Shown: in pieces, positions 32,586 through 39,716 of the stretch
How positions within the stretch are numbered: position 1 is the stretch's first letter
Layout of the letters: every line of letters starts with the position of its first letter
Assembly (NCBI RefSeq): GCF_016907535.1
Contig: NZ_JAFBCF010000001.1
Coordinates: 1,426,001-1,490,000 of the forward strand
From: Microlunatus panaciterrae
Lineage (GTDB): Bacteria > Actinomycetota > Actinomycetes > Propionibacteriales > Propionibacteriaceae
Direction of reading: 5' to 3'
Length of the DNA stretch: 64,000 nucleotides
Position numbers and translations under genes: made by a program
The notes under the pieces: generated by a model
Databases searched by the model: none
Seen by the model: only the letters and a program-made list of their open reading frames with translations
What the model was told of the DNA's origin: nothing

Positions 32586-33653
32586 GTGGCGGACTCGGAC
32601 GACCGTTGTCGCCTGTTGGAGCACCTGGCCCAGCTAGCCCCCGGCACTCCCCTGCGGGAAGGCTTCGAACGCATCCTCCGCGGCCGGACCGGCGCCCTGG
32701 TGGTCCTCGGCCACAACCGTCAGGTGGAGCAGCTCTCCACCGGCGGCTTCCAGCTCGACGTCGCCTATACGCCGACGTCGCTGCGGGAGCTGGCCAAGAT
32801 GGACGGCGCCATCATCATCGACTCCAACACCGACCGGATCGTTCGGGCAGGGGTGCACCTGATGCCGGACGCGAGCATCGCGACCGAGGAGACTGGCACC
32901 CGGCACCGCACCGCGGACCGGGTTGCCCGGCAGACGAACCTGCCGGTCGTCTCCGTCTCAGCCTCGATGTCCACCATCGCACTGTTCATCGACAACCGCC
33001 GCCATCTGGTGGAGCACTCCGAGCAGATCCTCTCCCGGGCCAACCAGGCGCTGCAGACGCTGGAGCGCTACCGGGCCCGGCTGTGGGAGGTGACCAACCG
33101 GCTCTCCTCGCTCGAGGTCCAGGACCAGGTGACGGTCAAGGACTTCACTCTGGTGGCGCAGCGGCTGGAGATGGTACGTCGGCTGGACCGTGAGCTGGCC
33201 GGATACGTCGTCGAACTCGGCACCGACGGCCGGCTGCTGACCCTGCAGCTGCACGAGCTCGGGGCCGGAATCGACGACCTCCGCGACCTGCTCGAGCTGG
33301 ACTACCGACCAGCCGACGAGTCGGTGCCGTTCGGCTTCGCCGCGCTGCAGTCGCTGAGCACGACCGAGCTGCTCGAGCCGCTGTCCGTGGCACGCGCCGT
33401 CGGCTTTGCCGCCAACGAGCACCTGGACTCCCGGATCACCACCCGCGGCTACCGCCAGTTGGCCCAGATCAACAGGTTGCCGTCCGCTTTCGGTAACCGG
33501 CTGATCGAGCACTTCGGCAGCCTGCAGGCGCTGTTCGGGGCCAGCAGCGCGGAACTGCAGGAGGTCGACGGCGTGGGTGAGAGCAGGGCCCGGATCATTC
33601 GTGACGGCCTGGTCAGGCTGGCGGAGTCCGCCTACACCGAACGCCTGGACTAG
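32586..33653 (+). CDS. disA: DNA integrity scanning diadenylate cyclase DisA
   Basis: 355 residues from GTG. The DAC domain has DGAIIID (D73-G74-A75) and TGTRHRTA (R106-H107-R108), which make c-di-AMP from two ATP. A helical linker and a C-terminal helix-hairpin-helix domain (FGSLQALFGASSAELQEVDGVGESRARII) bind branched DNA and stop synthesis. GTG is chosen because GGGGAGAAGGA precedes it. TAAGAT at 32526-32531 may be its -10 box. Its TAG overlaps the convergent gene stop. Confidence 0.97.
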   Translation: MADSDDRCRLLEHLAQLAPGTPLREGFERILRGRTGALVVLGHNRQVEQLSTGGFQLDVAYTPTSLRELAKMDGAIIIDSNTDRIVRAGVHLMPDASIATEETGTRHRTADRVARQTNLPVVSVSASMSTIALFIDNRRHLVEHSEQILSRANQALQTLERYRARLWEVTNRLSSLEVQDQVTVKDFTLVAQRLEMVRRLDRELAGYVVELGTDGRLLTLQLHELGAGIDDLRDLLELDYRPADESVPFGFAALQSLSTTELLEPLSVARAVGFAANEHLDSRITTRGYRQLAQINRLPSAFGNRLIEHFGSLQALFGASSAELQEVDGVGESRARIIRDGLVRLAESAYTERLD

Positions 33654-34369
33654 CGGAGGGTCATGCCGAGCTGGACCGGCTTGGCGCCGTCGAGCTGGGC
33701 GGTGGCGAAGTAGGTGCCGGCCCGAGGGATCTCTGGTCTGGTTCTGCAGGTCTTGGCCGACCGGCGGCCGTTCCAGGTCAGGTGCCATTCGACCGCCTTC
33801 TCCGGCCCGACGACCTGGGCGATCTCCTTCACCTGCCTGGGGCAGTCGGCGGTGCTCCAGATCCGGTCCGTACCGGAGTAGATCTTCAGCTCGAACAGGT
33901 CGGGGTTGACCCGCACAATGCAGCTGTCCGGACCGCCGTTGATCAGCGACAGGTTGAAGGTCAGACTCTGCTTGACCTTGACCCGCTGCTTGCCGGTGAG
34001 CGTCGTCCGCAGCTCCTTCGGGTCGCAGTCCGGAGTGACCTTCTTGCTGGGAGAGGGACTGGCCGTCGTCTTGGGTGAAGGGTCGGCCTTCTTGCTGGTG
34101 AGGCGATCCGCCGAGGTGGACGAGCTCAGCCAGGTCGGCGCGTCCGTCGGTGTCGGTGTCGCGGTGGGTCCCCCCAGATCCGCGGTGGGGGTGCTGGTGG
34201 CAGGTGTGACGGCCGGCGCCGGGGCGGCCTCGCGTTCCGACCCACCTGCGTTCACAGCGATGACCGCAATCAGCAAAGCGGCGACCAGGACCGCGCCGAC
34301 GACCACCGCGCGGCGGATCCAGTAGGTCTTGTCCGGCTCTGGCCCGACCGGGTGCAGCACACCGCTCAT
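33650..34369 (-). CDS. Membrane-anchored secreted protein of unknown function
   Basis: 239 residues. Short cytoplasmic N-terminus, one membrane helix (AVVVGAVLVAALLIAVIAV, about residues 20-40), then a Pro/Thr/Ser-rich and Lys-rich stalk to about residue 110, and a compact C-terminal domain with four cysteines (CDPKEL, SCIVRV, DCPRQV, KTCRTR) that could form two disulfides outside the cell. No family recognised with confidence. ATG is preceded by GGATGGAG. Divergent from mutY. Confidence 0.78.
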   Translation of the reverse strand: MSGVLHPVGPEPDKTYWIRRAVVVGAVLVAALLIAVIAVNAGGSEREAAPAPAVTPATSTPTADLGGPTATPTPTDAPTWLSSSTSADRLTSKKADPSPKTTASPSPSKKVTPDCDPKELRTTLTGKQRVKVKQSLTFNLSLINGGPDSCIVRVNPDLFELKIYSGTDRIWSTADCPRQVKEIAQVVGPEKAVEWHLTWNGRRSAKTCRTRPEIPRAGTYFATAQLDGAKPVQLGMTLR

Positions 34370-34434
34370 TCGTGCTCCATCCTCATGGCCCGAGCCTAGG
34401 CAGACCGGGCCGCGGAATGCCCGAGGCACGCCGC

Positions 34435-34440
34435 TACCGT
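34435..34440 (+). promoter_or_regulatory. Leaderless-type -10 box TACCGT of mutY
   Basis: TACCGT ends six bases before the mutY ATG at 34447. Confidence 0.5.
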
Positions 34441-34446
34441 ACAGGG

Positions 34447-35319
34447 ATGAATCGGGCTCCACTGGTCGCTGCTGTGCTGGCCTGGTACGAGGAGAACGCC
34501 CGTGACCTGCCGTGGCGCCGTGCGGATGCGAGCCCGTGGGCCGTGATGGTCAGCGAGTTCATGCTGCAGCAGACTCCGGTCGATCGCGTTCTGGGTCCGT
34601 GGCGGGACTGGATGGAACGCTGGCCGCAGCCGGCCGCGCTGGCTGCGGCTCCGGCAGGTGACGCCGTCAGGGCCTGGGGGCGGCTGGGTTATCCACGACG
34701 CGCGCTGCGGCTGCATCAGGCGGCGGTGACCATCACCGACGAGCATGGCGGTCGGGTCCCGGACGACCGCGCGGCATTGCTGAGGTTGCCCGGGGTCGGG
34801 CCGTACACCGCCGCCGCGGTCCTGAGCTTCGCCTTCGGCCAGCGTCACGTCGTCCTGGATACCAACGTGCGCAGGGTGCTGAGCAGGGTGGCGGCAGGGG
34901 TGGCCTATCCGTCGCCGACACCCACCCGCGCCGAGGAGGCGCTGGCCGAGGAGTTCCTGCCCAGCGGGCAGGCGGCGGCCGCGCGCTGGGCGGTCGCCTC
35001 CATGGAGCTCGGGGCGCTGGTGTGCACCGCCCGATCTCCGCGCTGCTCGTCGTGCCCGGTCTCCAGCGCCTGCGCCTGGCAGTCGGCCGGGAAGCCCGCC
35101 TGGGACGGACCGCCGCGCCGCGGGCAGAGCTACACCGGCACCGATCGGCAGTGCCGCGGCGTGCTCCTGGCGGTGCTGCGTTCCAGCGACGCACCGGTCG
35201 GTCGGGAGGAGCTGCTGGCCGGCTGGAGCGAACCAGCGCAAGCCGAGCGGGCGTTGGCCTCGTTGCTGGCCGACGGTCTCGCCGACCAGGTCGGTGGGCG
35301 GTTCACGCTGCCGCACTGA
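34447..35319 (+). CDS. mutY: A/G-specific adenine glycosylase
   Basis: 290 residues. Removes adenine mispaired with 8-oxoguanine. Catalytic E37 in SEFMLQQT, helix-hairpin-helix LPGVGPYTAAAV followed by D138, and the [4Fe-4S] cysteines C193, C200, C203 and C209. The C-terminal NUDIX-like domain that reads 8-oxoG in E. coli MutY is absent; a short region with a winged-helix look (REELLAGWSEPAQAERALASLLADGL) replaces it. Short MutY proteins are common in actinobacteria. Confidence 0.93.
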   Translation: MNRAPLVAAVLAWYEENARDLPWRRADASPWAVMVSEFMLQQTPVDRVLGPWRDWMERWPQPAALAAAPAGDAVRAWGRLGYPRRALRLHQAAVTITDEHGGRVPDDRAALLRLPGVGPYTAAAVLSFAFGQRHVVLDTNVRRVLSRVAAGVAYPSPTPTRAEEALAEEFLPSGQAAAARWAVASMELGALVCTARSPRCSSCPVSSACAWQSAGKPAWDGPPRRGQSYTGTDRQCRGVLLAVLRSSDAPVGREELLAGWSEPAQAERALASLLADGLADQVGGRFTLPH

Positions 35320-35330
35320 GGCGGAAATGG

Positions 35331-35345
35331 GGAGCGCGGAACCGG
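35331..35345. repeat. Left 15-base inverted repeat flanking the DUF559 gene
   Basis: GGAGCGCGGAACCGG lies 11 bases after the mutY stop. Its exact reverse complement is at 36396-36410, beyond the other end of the DUF559-like gene, so a 1.08-kb segment with a single gene is bracketed by perfect 15-base inverted repeats. No flanking target duplication was recognised. Confidence 0.8.
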
Positions 35346-35402
35346 CACCATGGCACCGGATCACTCTCACCGGAGCCCCATGGTGGCCGTGGGCGCTCCG
35401 GT

Positions 35403-36272
35403 TTACCCGTTCAGGGTCTGGTGGATGACTCTCACCACCCAGTCCGGAGAGTCGGTGAGCTGGCGCCAGGTGAAATGCAACACTCGCCAGCCTGCCGCGA
35501 CCAGCGCGCTCCACTTGGCCCTGTCCCGTTCGAACTGGTCGCGTTGGCCGTGAAAGGCGAAACCGTCGATCTCGACGGCCACTCGCTGAAGACGGAAGGC
35601 GATGTCGAGGTAGTAGCGGAGACCGTCGACCACGACCGGAACGTTCGTCTCCCAGCCGTCGATGCCGGCAGCCCTCAGCAACCGATGCGCCCACCGCTCC
35701 GCCTCCGACCACGGCAGATGACGGGAGTCGCGGAGCAACAGGGCGCGCTCCGGATTACCCCTGCGCCGCGGTGTGAGAGCGAGCGCGTCGTGCATCTCCT
35801 GCAGGGTCGCCGCACTCTTGAGAAGCGCCCGGTCGATCCCACCGCCTCCGATAGCAGGGTCCCGGACCAAGTCGAGCGCGGTGAGCGCTGGCACGGTGAG
35901 AAGCACGCCGAGCCAGCAGCAGACCAGTTCAGCCGGAAGCGACTCTCGGCAGAACCGGTAACCCGCCCTCGGCCTGCGGTCAGTCCGCACCAGCACCTCG
36001 ACCCGGTCGACCGCGAGCTCCGGCCAGAACGACCAACGAGCGGCTGCTCTGCCGGCGATGACCGCGCGCGGGTCCCATCGGGCGGCAGCCGCGATCCGCA
36101 CCAACGGATCGGTCTCCGTCCCGGGCGCGGTGTAGACGCCGGGCAGAACAGTCAGCAGGTGGCCTCCCCCGACCAACCGGTCCAGCACCCTGGACAGCTC
36201 CGGATGCTCACGTCTGGCGACCACCCGGTCGTTGCGCAGCACAACCTCGACCTCGTGATGACTTCGGCGCAT
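35403..36272 (-). CDS. DUF559 endonuclease-like protein with AbiEi-like N-terminal region
   Basis: 289 residues. The C-terminal 100 residues have a restriction-endonuclease-like core: YYLDIAFRLQRVAVEIDGFAFHG, then QRDQFERDRAKWSALVAAGWRVLHFTW, the DUF559/Vsr-type pattern with possible catalytic D, E and R. The N-terminal half (HPELSRVLDRLVGGGHLLTVLPGVYTAPG; AVIAGRAAARW) resembles the winged-helix AbiEi antitoxin family. Such proteins are numerous and unexplained in actinobacteria. No toxin partner is adjacent. Start ATG 36272 has no clear ribosome site. Confidence 0.75.
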   Translation of the reverse strand: MRRSHHEVEVVLRNDRVVARREHPELSRVLDRLVGGGHLLTVLPGVYTAPGTETDPLVRIAAAARWDPRAVIAGRAAARWSFWPELAVDRVEVLVRTDRRPRAGYRFCRESLPAELVCCWLGVLLTVPALTALDLVRDPAIGGGGIDRALLKSAATLQEMHDALALTPRRRGNPERALLLRDSRHLPWSEAERWAHRLLRAAGIDGWETNVPVVVDGLRYYLDIAFRLQRVAVEIDGFAFHGQRDQFERDRAKWSALVAAGWRVLHFTWRQLTDSPDWVVRVIHQTLNG

Positions 36273-36340
36273 GCCGGAACGTTGCGGACGACGAGCCGGA
36301 TCGTGCAGGGAGCACCGTGAGCTGTGGACGACCAGAATGC

Positions 36341-36410
36341 GGAGCGCGGAAGTGTGGAGAAGCCGCACTGCGAGGCTGCCCGACAAAGGGAGCGTCCGGT
36401 TCCGCGCTCC
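36341..36410. repeat. Right 15-base inverted repeat, with a third partial copy
   Basis: CCGGTTCCGCGCTCC (36396-36410) is the exact reverse complement of 35331-35345. Within the same gap GGAGCGCGGAA (36341-36351) repeats the left element in direct orientation, so this gap alone could also form an 11-base stem. It lies between the divergent DUF559 and aldo/keto reductase genes. Confidence 0.8.
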
Positions 36411-36423
36411 GGATCTTCGTCAC

Positions 36424-36429
36424 TATCCT
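36424..36429 (+). promoter_or_regulatory. Leaderless-type -10 box TATCCT
   Basis: TATCCT ends six bases before ATG 36436. It lies just after the right inverted repeat, so the repeat occupies the -35 to spacer region. Confidence 0.5.
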
Positions 36430-36435
36430 GGCCCG

Positions 36436-37260
36436 ATGACTGTTCCCACCCTCAAGCTGCTGCACGGCGCGGACATCCCCGTCATCGGACTCGGCACCTG
36501 GCCGCTCGACGACACGGAGACCGCCACCGCCGTCCGGACCGCGATCCAGCTCGGCTACCGGCTCTTCGACACCGCCGAGAACTACGGCAACGAGAGGGGC
36601 GTCGGTCAGGGCATCCGCGACTCCGGTGTCGCACGTGACGAGGTGTTCATCACCACGAAGTTCAACAAGAGATGGCACAGCGTCGACGGCGCCCGGCAGG
36701 CGTGGCAGGCCAGCATCGAGCGACTCGGGGTGGACTACATCGACTTGTTGCTCATCCACTGGCCCAATCCGGACCAGAACCGCTACGTGGACGCATTCCG
36801 CGGCCTGCTGGCCCTGCTGCGGGACGGCTCGGTGCGAGCCGTCGGCACTTCCAACTTCAAGCCGGCGCACCTGCAGCGGGTGCTGGACGAGACCGGCGAT
36901 GCTCCTGACGTCAACCAGATCCAGCTGAGCCCGTACACCACGCGGGACGAGTCTCGCGCCTTCGCCGCCCAGCACGGGATCGTCACGGAGTCCTGGAGCC
37001 CGATCAAGGCGGGTGACCTGCTGGCCGAGCCGGTGATCACCAGCCTCGCCGAGCACTACGGCAAGACACCGGCCCAGGTCGTACTTCGCTGGCACCTGCA
37101 GCTCGGACTGGTCACCGTACCCAAGTCGGCCAACCCGGAGAGGATGGCGCAGAACATCGACATCTTCGACTTCAGCCTGGACGAGCAGGCGATGGGCGAC
37201 ATCAGCGCGCTGGACAAGGGTGAGGCTGCGGCGCGCGACTCGGACGCCTTCGGGCACTGA
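36436..37260 (+). CDS. Aldo/keto reductase
   Basis: 274 residues, the AKR5-like bacterial length. NADPH-dependent reductase of aldehydes and ketones, often 2,5-diketo-gluconate reductase-like. Catalytic set visible: FDTAENYGNE (Asp, Tyr), ITTKFN (Lys), LLIHWP (His). The cofactor region TVPKSANPERMAQNIDIFDF is typical. Substrate unknown. It is convergent with the EamA transporter gene nine bases away. Confidence 0.93.
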   Translation: MTVPTLKLLHGADIPVIGLGTWPLDDTETATAVRTAIQLGYRLFDTAENYGNERGVGQGIRDSGVARDEVFITTKFNKRWHSVDGARQAWQASIERLGVDYIDLLLIHWPNPDQNRYVDAFRGLLALLRDGSVRAVGTSNFKPAHLQRVLDETGDAPDVNQIQLSPYTTRDESRAFAAQHGIVTESWSPIKAGDLLAEPVITSLAEHYGKTPAQVVLRWHLQLGLVTVPKSANPERMAQNIDIFDFSLDEQAMGDISALDKGEAAARDSDAFGH

Positions 37261-37269
37261 CCGCCCCGA

Positions 37270-38157
37270 TCAGCTGATCGGCTCCGCCTGAGGTCGGCTC
37301 GACCGGGTGGCGCCGACGCTGGCCGCGACGACGCAGGCCAGCGCGACCCACTGCGTCCAGGTGAGGAATTCCGACAGCAGCATCATCGCCGCCAGCGCTG
37401 CCGCTGCCGGCTCCAGGCTCATCAGGATGCCGAAGACCCGCGGCGGAATCCTCCGCAACGCGGTCAGTTCCAGGCTGTAGGGGATGACCGACGACAGCAG
37501 CCCGACCGCGACGCCGAGCAGCAGCACCCGCGGCTGGAGCAGTCCGGAGCCGGCCTCGGCGATCGCTGGTCCGGCGAGCGTGACAGCTCCGACCAGACTT
37601 GCGACGGCCAGGCCCGAGATGCCCGACCAGTGCTGCCCGGTCTTCGCACTGAGCAGGATGTACGCCGCCCAGCCGGCCCCGGCCAACAACGCGAATAGCA
37701 CCCCGGCCACGGTCAGGTTCGACCTGGTCAGACCCAGCAGGGCCACTCCCAGCCCGGCCAGGACGACCCAGACCAGGTCCCGTGGGCGGCGGGAGCCGAC
37801 GACGGCGACGGTGAGCGGGCCGAGGAACTCGATGGTCACGGCGACGCCGAGCGGGATCCGGGCAAACGACTGGTAGATCGCCCAGTTCATCGTTACCAGG
37901 CTGACGCCGAAGGCGAGGGCGACGAGCCAGTCCACCCTGGTCCGGCCGCGCACCCGGGGGCGCACCACCACCAGGAAGATGACGGCTGACGTCGCCAACC
38001 GCATCCAGACCATCGCCGTCGGCGGGACGAGGTGGAACAGGTCCTTGGCGATGGCGGCACCGAACTGGACCGACAGGATGCCGCCGACCACCAGCCAGAC
38101 CGCCGGGACCCGACCGAGAGCCCCGATCGCCAGCGGTTCGGGTTCGGAGGTCGTCAC
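37270..38157 (-). CDS. EamA/RhtA-family transporter
   Basis: 295 residues from GTG with ten membrane helices in two five-helix EamA repeats (LVVGGILSVQFGAAIAKDLF to LAGLGVALLGL; GVLFALLAGAGWAAYILLSA to ACVVAASVGA). The helix 9 sequence SLEPAAAALAAMMLLSE is typical of RhtA-type exporters of threonine/homoserine and related metabolites. Direction and substrate are inferred only. Confidence 0.88.
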   Translation of the reverse strand: MTTSEPEPLAIGALGRVPAVWLVVGGILSVQFGAAIAKDLFHLVPPTAMVWMRLATSAVIFLVVVRPRVRGRTRVDWLVALAFGVSLVTMNWAIYQSFARIPLGVAVTIEFLGPLTVAVVGSRRPRDLVWVVLAGLGVALLGLTRSNLTVAGVLFALLAGAGWAAYILLSAKTGQHWSGISGLAVASLVGAVTLAGPAIAEAGSGLLQPRVLLLGVAVGLLSSVIPYSLELTALRRIPPRVFGILMSLEPAAAALAAMMLLSEFLTWTQWVALACVVAASVGATRSSRPQAEPIS

Positions 38158-38245
38158 CCAGACACTGTGCCAGACCGACGGCGGACTGGGCGGGACGGCT
38201 CAGGTGGCGAGCGGCGCTCCCTCACCGTGTGGTTGGCTGGGGCGG

Positions 38246-39490
38246 GTGAGCATCCAGCCGGTCATGTCCCGCCGCCTCGGTCTGGCCGACGCGGTCTTCC
38301 TCGGACTTGGCTCGATGATCGGTGCCGGCGTGTTCGCGGCCTTCACACCGGCGGCCGCCGCGGCCGGCAGCGGACTGCTGATCGGTCTCCTGGTCGGGGC
38401 CGTGGTCGCCCTCTGCAACGCCACCTCCTCTGCTCAGCTCGCCGCCGAGTACCCGACGTCGGGCGGCACCTACGTGTACGGCAGGGAGCGCCTCGGCCCG
38501 TGGCCGGGGTTCTTCGCCGGCTGGTGCTTCGTGATCGGCAAGACCGCCAGCTGCATGGCGATGGCGATGACCTTCGCCGCCTACGCCGCTCCCGCCGGCT
38601 GGCAGAAGCCGGTCGCCGTACTGGCCGTACTCGCGCTGGCAGCGGTGAACTACGTCGGGGTGACCCGGACAGCGCTGGTGACCAGGATCATCGTTGTTGT
38701 CGCGCTGCTGGCGCTGGCTGTCGGTGTGGCCGCCGGCCTCGGCTCCCAGCCGCGGCCGAACGGTTTCGGCTCCGGTCTGCTGGGACACGGCTGGTATGCC
38801 ATCCTGCAGTCGGCAGGGTTGCTGTTCTTCGCCTTCGCCGGCTATGCCCGGATCGCCACCCTCGGTGAGGAGGTGCGCGATCCCCGCCGGATCATACCCC
38901 GGGCCATCGTGATCGCACTCGCCCTGACCATGGTGATCTACGCCGTGGTCGGGGTCACTGTACTCGTCGTTCTCGGCCCGGACGGGGTGGCGACAACCCG
39001 TGACCCGCTGGCCGCCGCTGCGGCACGGAGCGGATGGCCATGGGCCGAGCCGGTCGTACGGGTGGGAGCTGCCGCGGCCTCTCTCGGAGCGCTACTGGCG
39101 CTGATCACTGGGATCGGCCGGACCAGTCTGGCGATGGCGCGCCAGGCCGACCTGCCCCGTTGGTTCGCCGCGCTGCATCCGCGTTTCGATGTCCCCCATC
39201 GGGCCGAGGTGGCGCTGGCGCTGGTGGTCGTCGTGGGAGTGCTGACGGCCGACCTGCGTGGGGCGATCGGGTTCTCGTCCTTCGGCGTCCTGCTCTACTA
39301 CCTGATCGCCAACCTGTCCGCCTGGACCCAGACACTCGAGCACCGCCGCTACCCGCGGTGGCTGCAGGCCCTGGGCGCGGTGGGGTGCCTCACCCTGGTG
39401 GCCACCCTCCCTCCACGCTCCATCCTCATCGGCCTCGGCGTACTGGCCATCGGCCTGTGCTACCGCCTGGTGCGCCTCCGCCTCCGCTGA
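38246..39490 (+). CDS. APC-family amino acid permease
   Basis: 414 residues from GTG (ATG at 38264 is an alternative). About twelve membrane helices. Typical APC landmarks: GLGSMIGAGVFAAFTPAA in helix 1, YPTSGGTYVYGRERLGPWPGFFAGW, FFAFAGYARIATLGEEVRDPRR and RQADLPRWFAALHPRFDVPHRAEVAL. Imports an amino acid or polyamine with protons; the substrate is not identifiable. Divergent from the EamA gene. Confidence 0.9.
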   Translation: MSIQPVMSRRLGLADAVFLGLGSMIGAGVFAAFTPAAAAAGSGLLIGLLVGAVVALCNATSSAQLAAEYPTSGGTYVYGRERLGPWPGFFAGWCFVIGKTASCMAMAMTFAAYAAPAGWQKPVAVLAVLALAAVNYVGVTRTALVTRIIVVVALLALAVGVAAGLGSQPRPNGFGSGLLGHGWYAILQSAGLLFFAFAGYARIATLGEEVRDPRRIIPRAIVIALALTMVIYAVVGVTVLVVLGPDGVATTRDPLAAAAARSGWPWAEPVVRVGAAAASLGALLALITGIGRTSLAMARQADLPRWFAALHPRFDVPHRAEVALALVVVVGVLTADLRGAIGFSSFGVLLYYLIANLSAWTQTLEHRRYPRWLQALGAVGCLTLVATLPPRSILIGLGVLAIGLCYRLVRLRLR

Positions 39491-39503
39491 CGTCGCCTCG
39501 TGT

Positions 39504-39648
39504 CAGTTTCCCAAGTCGACTTGGGAAACTGCTACGTAGCCAGGGAAATTCGCCTAGCGGAGTGACAGCTTCCCAAGTTGACTTGGGAAACCGACAGAAG
39601 GTGACTTGGGAAACTGACAGAAGGTGACTTGGCGAACCGACAAGGGTG
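39504..39648. repeat. Palindrome and 23-base tandem repeats
   Basis: A perfect 28-base palindrome occupies 39504-39531 (left arm CAGTTTCCCAAGTC). A second, imperfect palindrome TTCCCAAGTTGACTTGGGAA is at 39570-39589. From 39581 a 23-base unit starting ACTTGGGAAAC and ending GACAGAAGGTG repeats at 39604 and, degenerate, at 39627. All share the core ACTTGGGAAACYG. It fills the gap between the APC permease end and the clpC terminator, so it lies at the 3' ends of convergent genes. Confidence 0.93.
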
Positions 39649-39657
39649 GGCGGAACG

Positions 39658-39696
39658 CCGGAGGGCCCCACACCGCAATGGTGTGGGGCCCTCCGG
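39658..39696. terminator. clpC terminator hairpin
   Basis: CCGGAGGGCCCCACACC (39658-39674) pairs perfectly, 17 of 17, with 39680-39696 around the five-base loop GCAAT. No T-run follows on either side. It sits 21 bases after the clpC stop and also faces the convergent permease gene. Confidence 0.88.
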
Positions 39697-39716
39697 GTAC
39701 TGCCAGGTCGTGCTGG

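Noticed and set aside
35403-36272. Toxin-antitoxin module
   Set aside because: The N-terminal half resembles AbiEi antitoxins, but there is no AbiEii-type toxin or any second small gene next to it.
35403-36410. Insertion sequence
   Set aside because: The flanking inverted repeats are suggestive, but the enclosed protein has no transposase motif and no target-site duplication was seen; reported instead as a possible mobile unit of unknown type.
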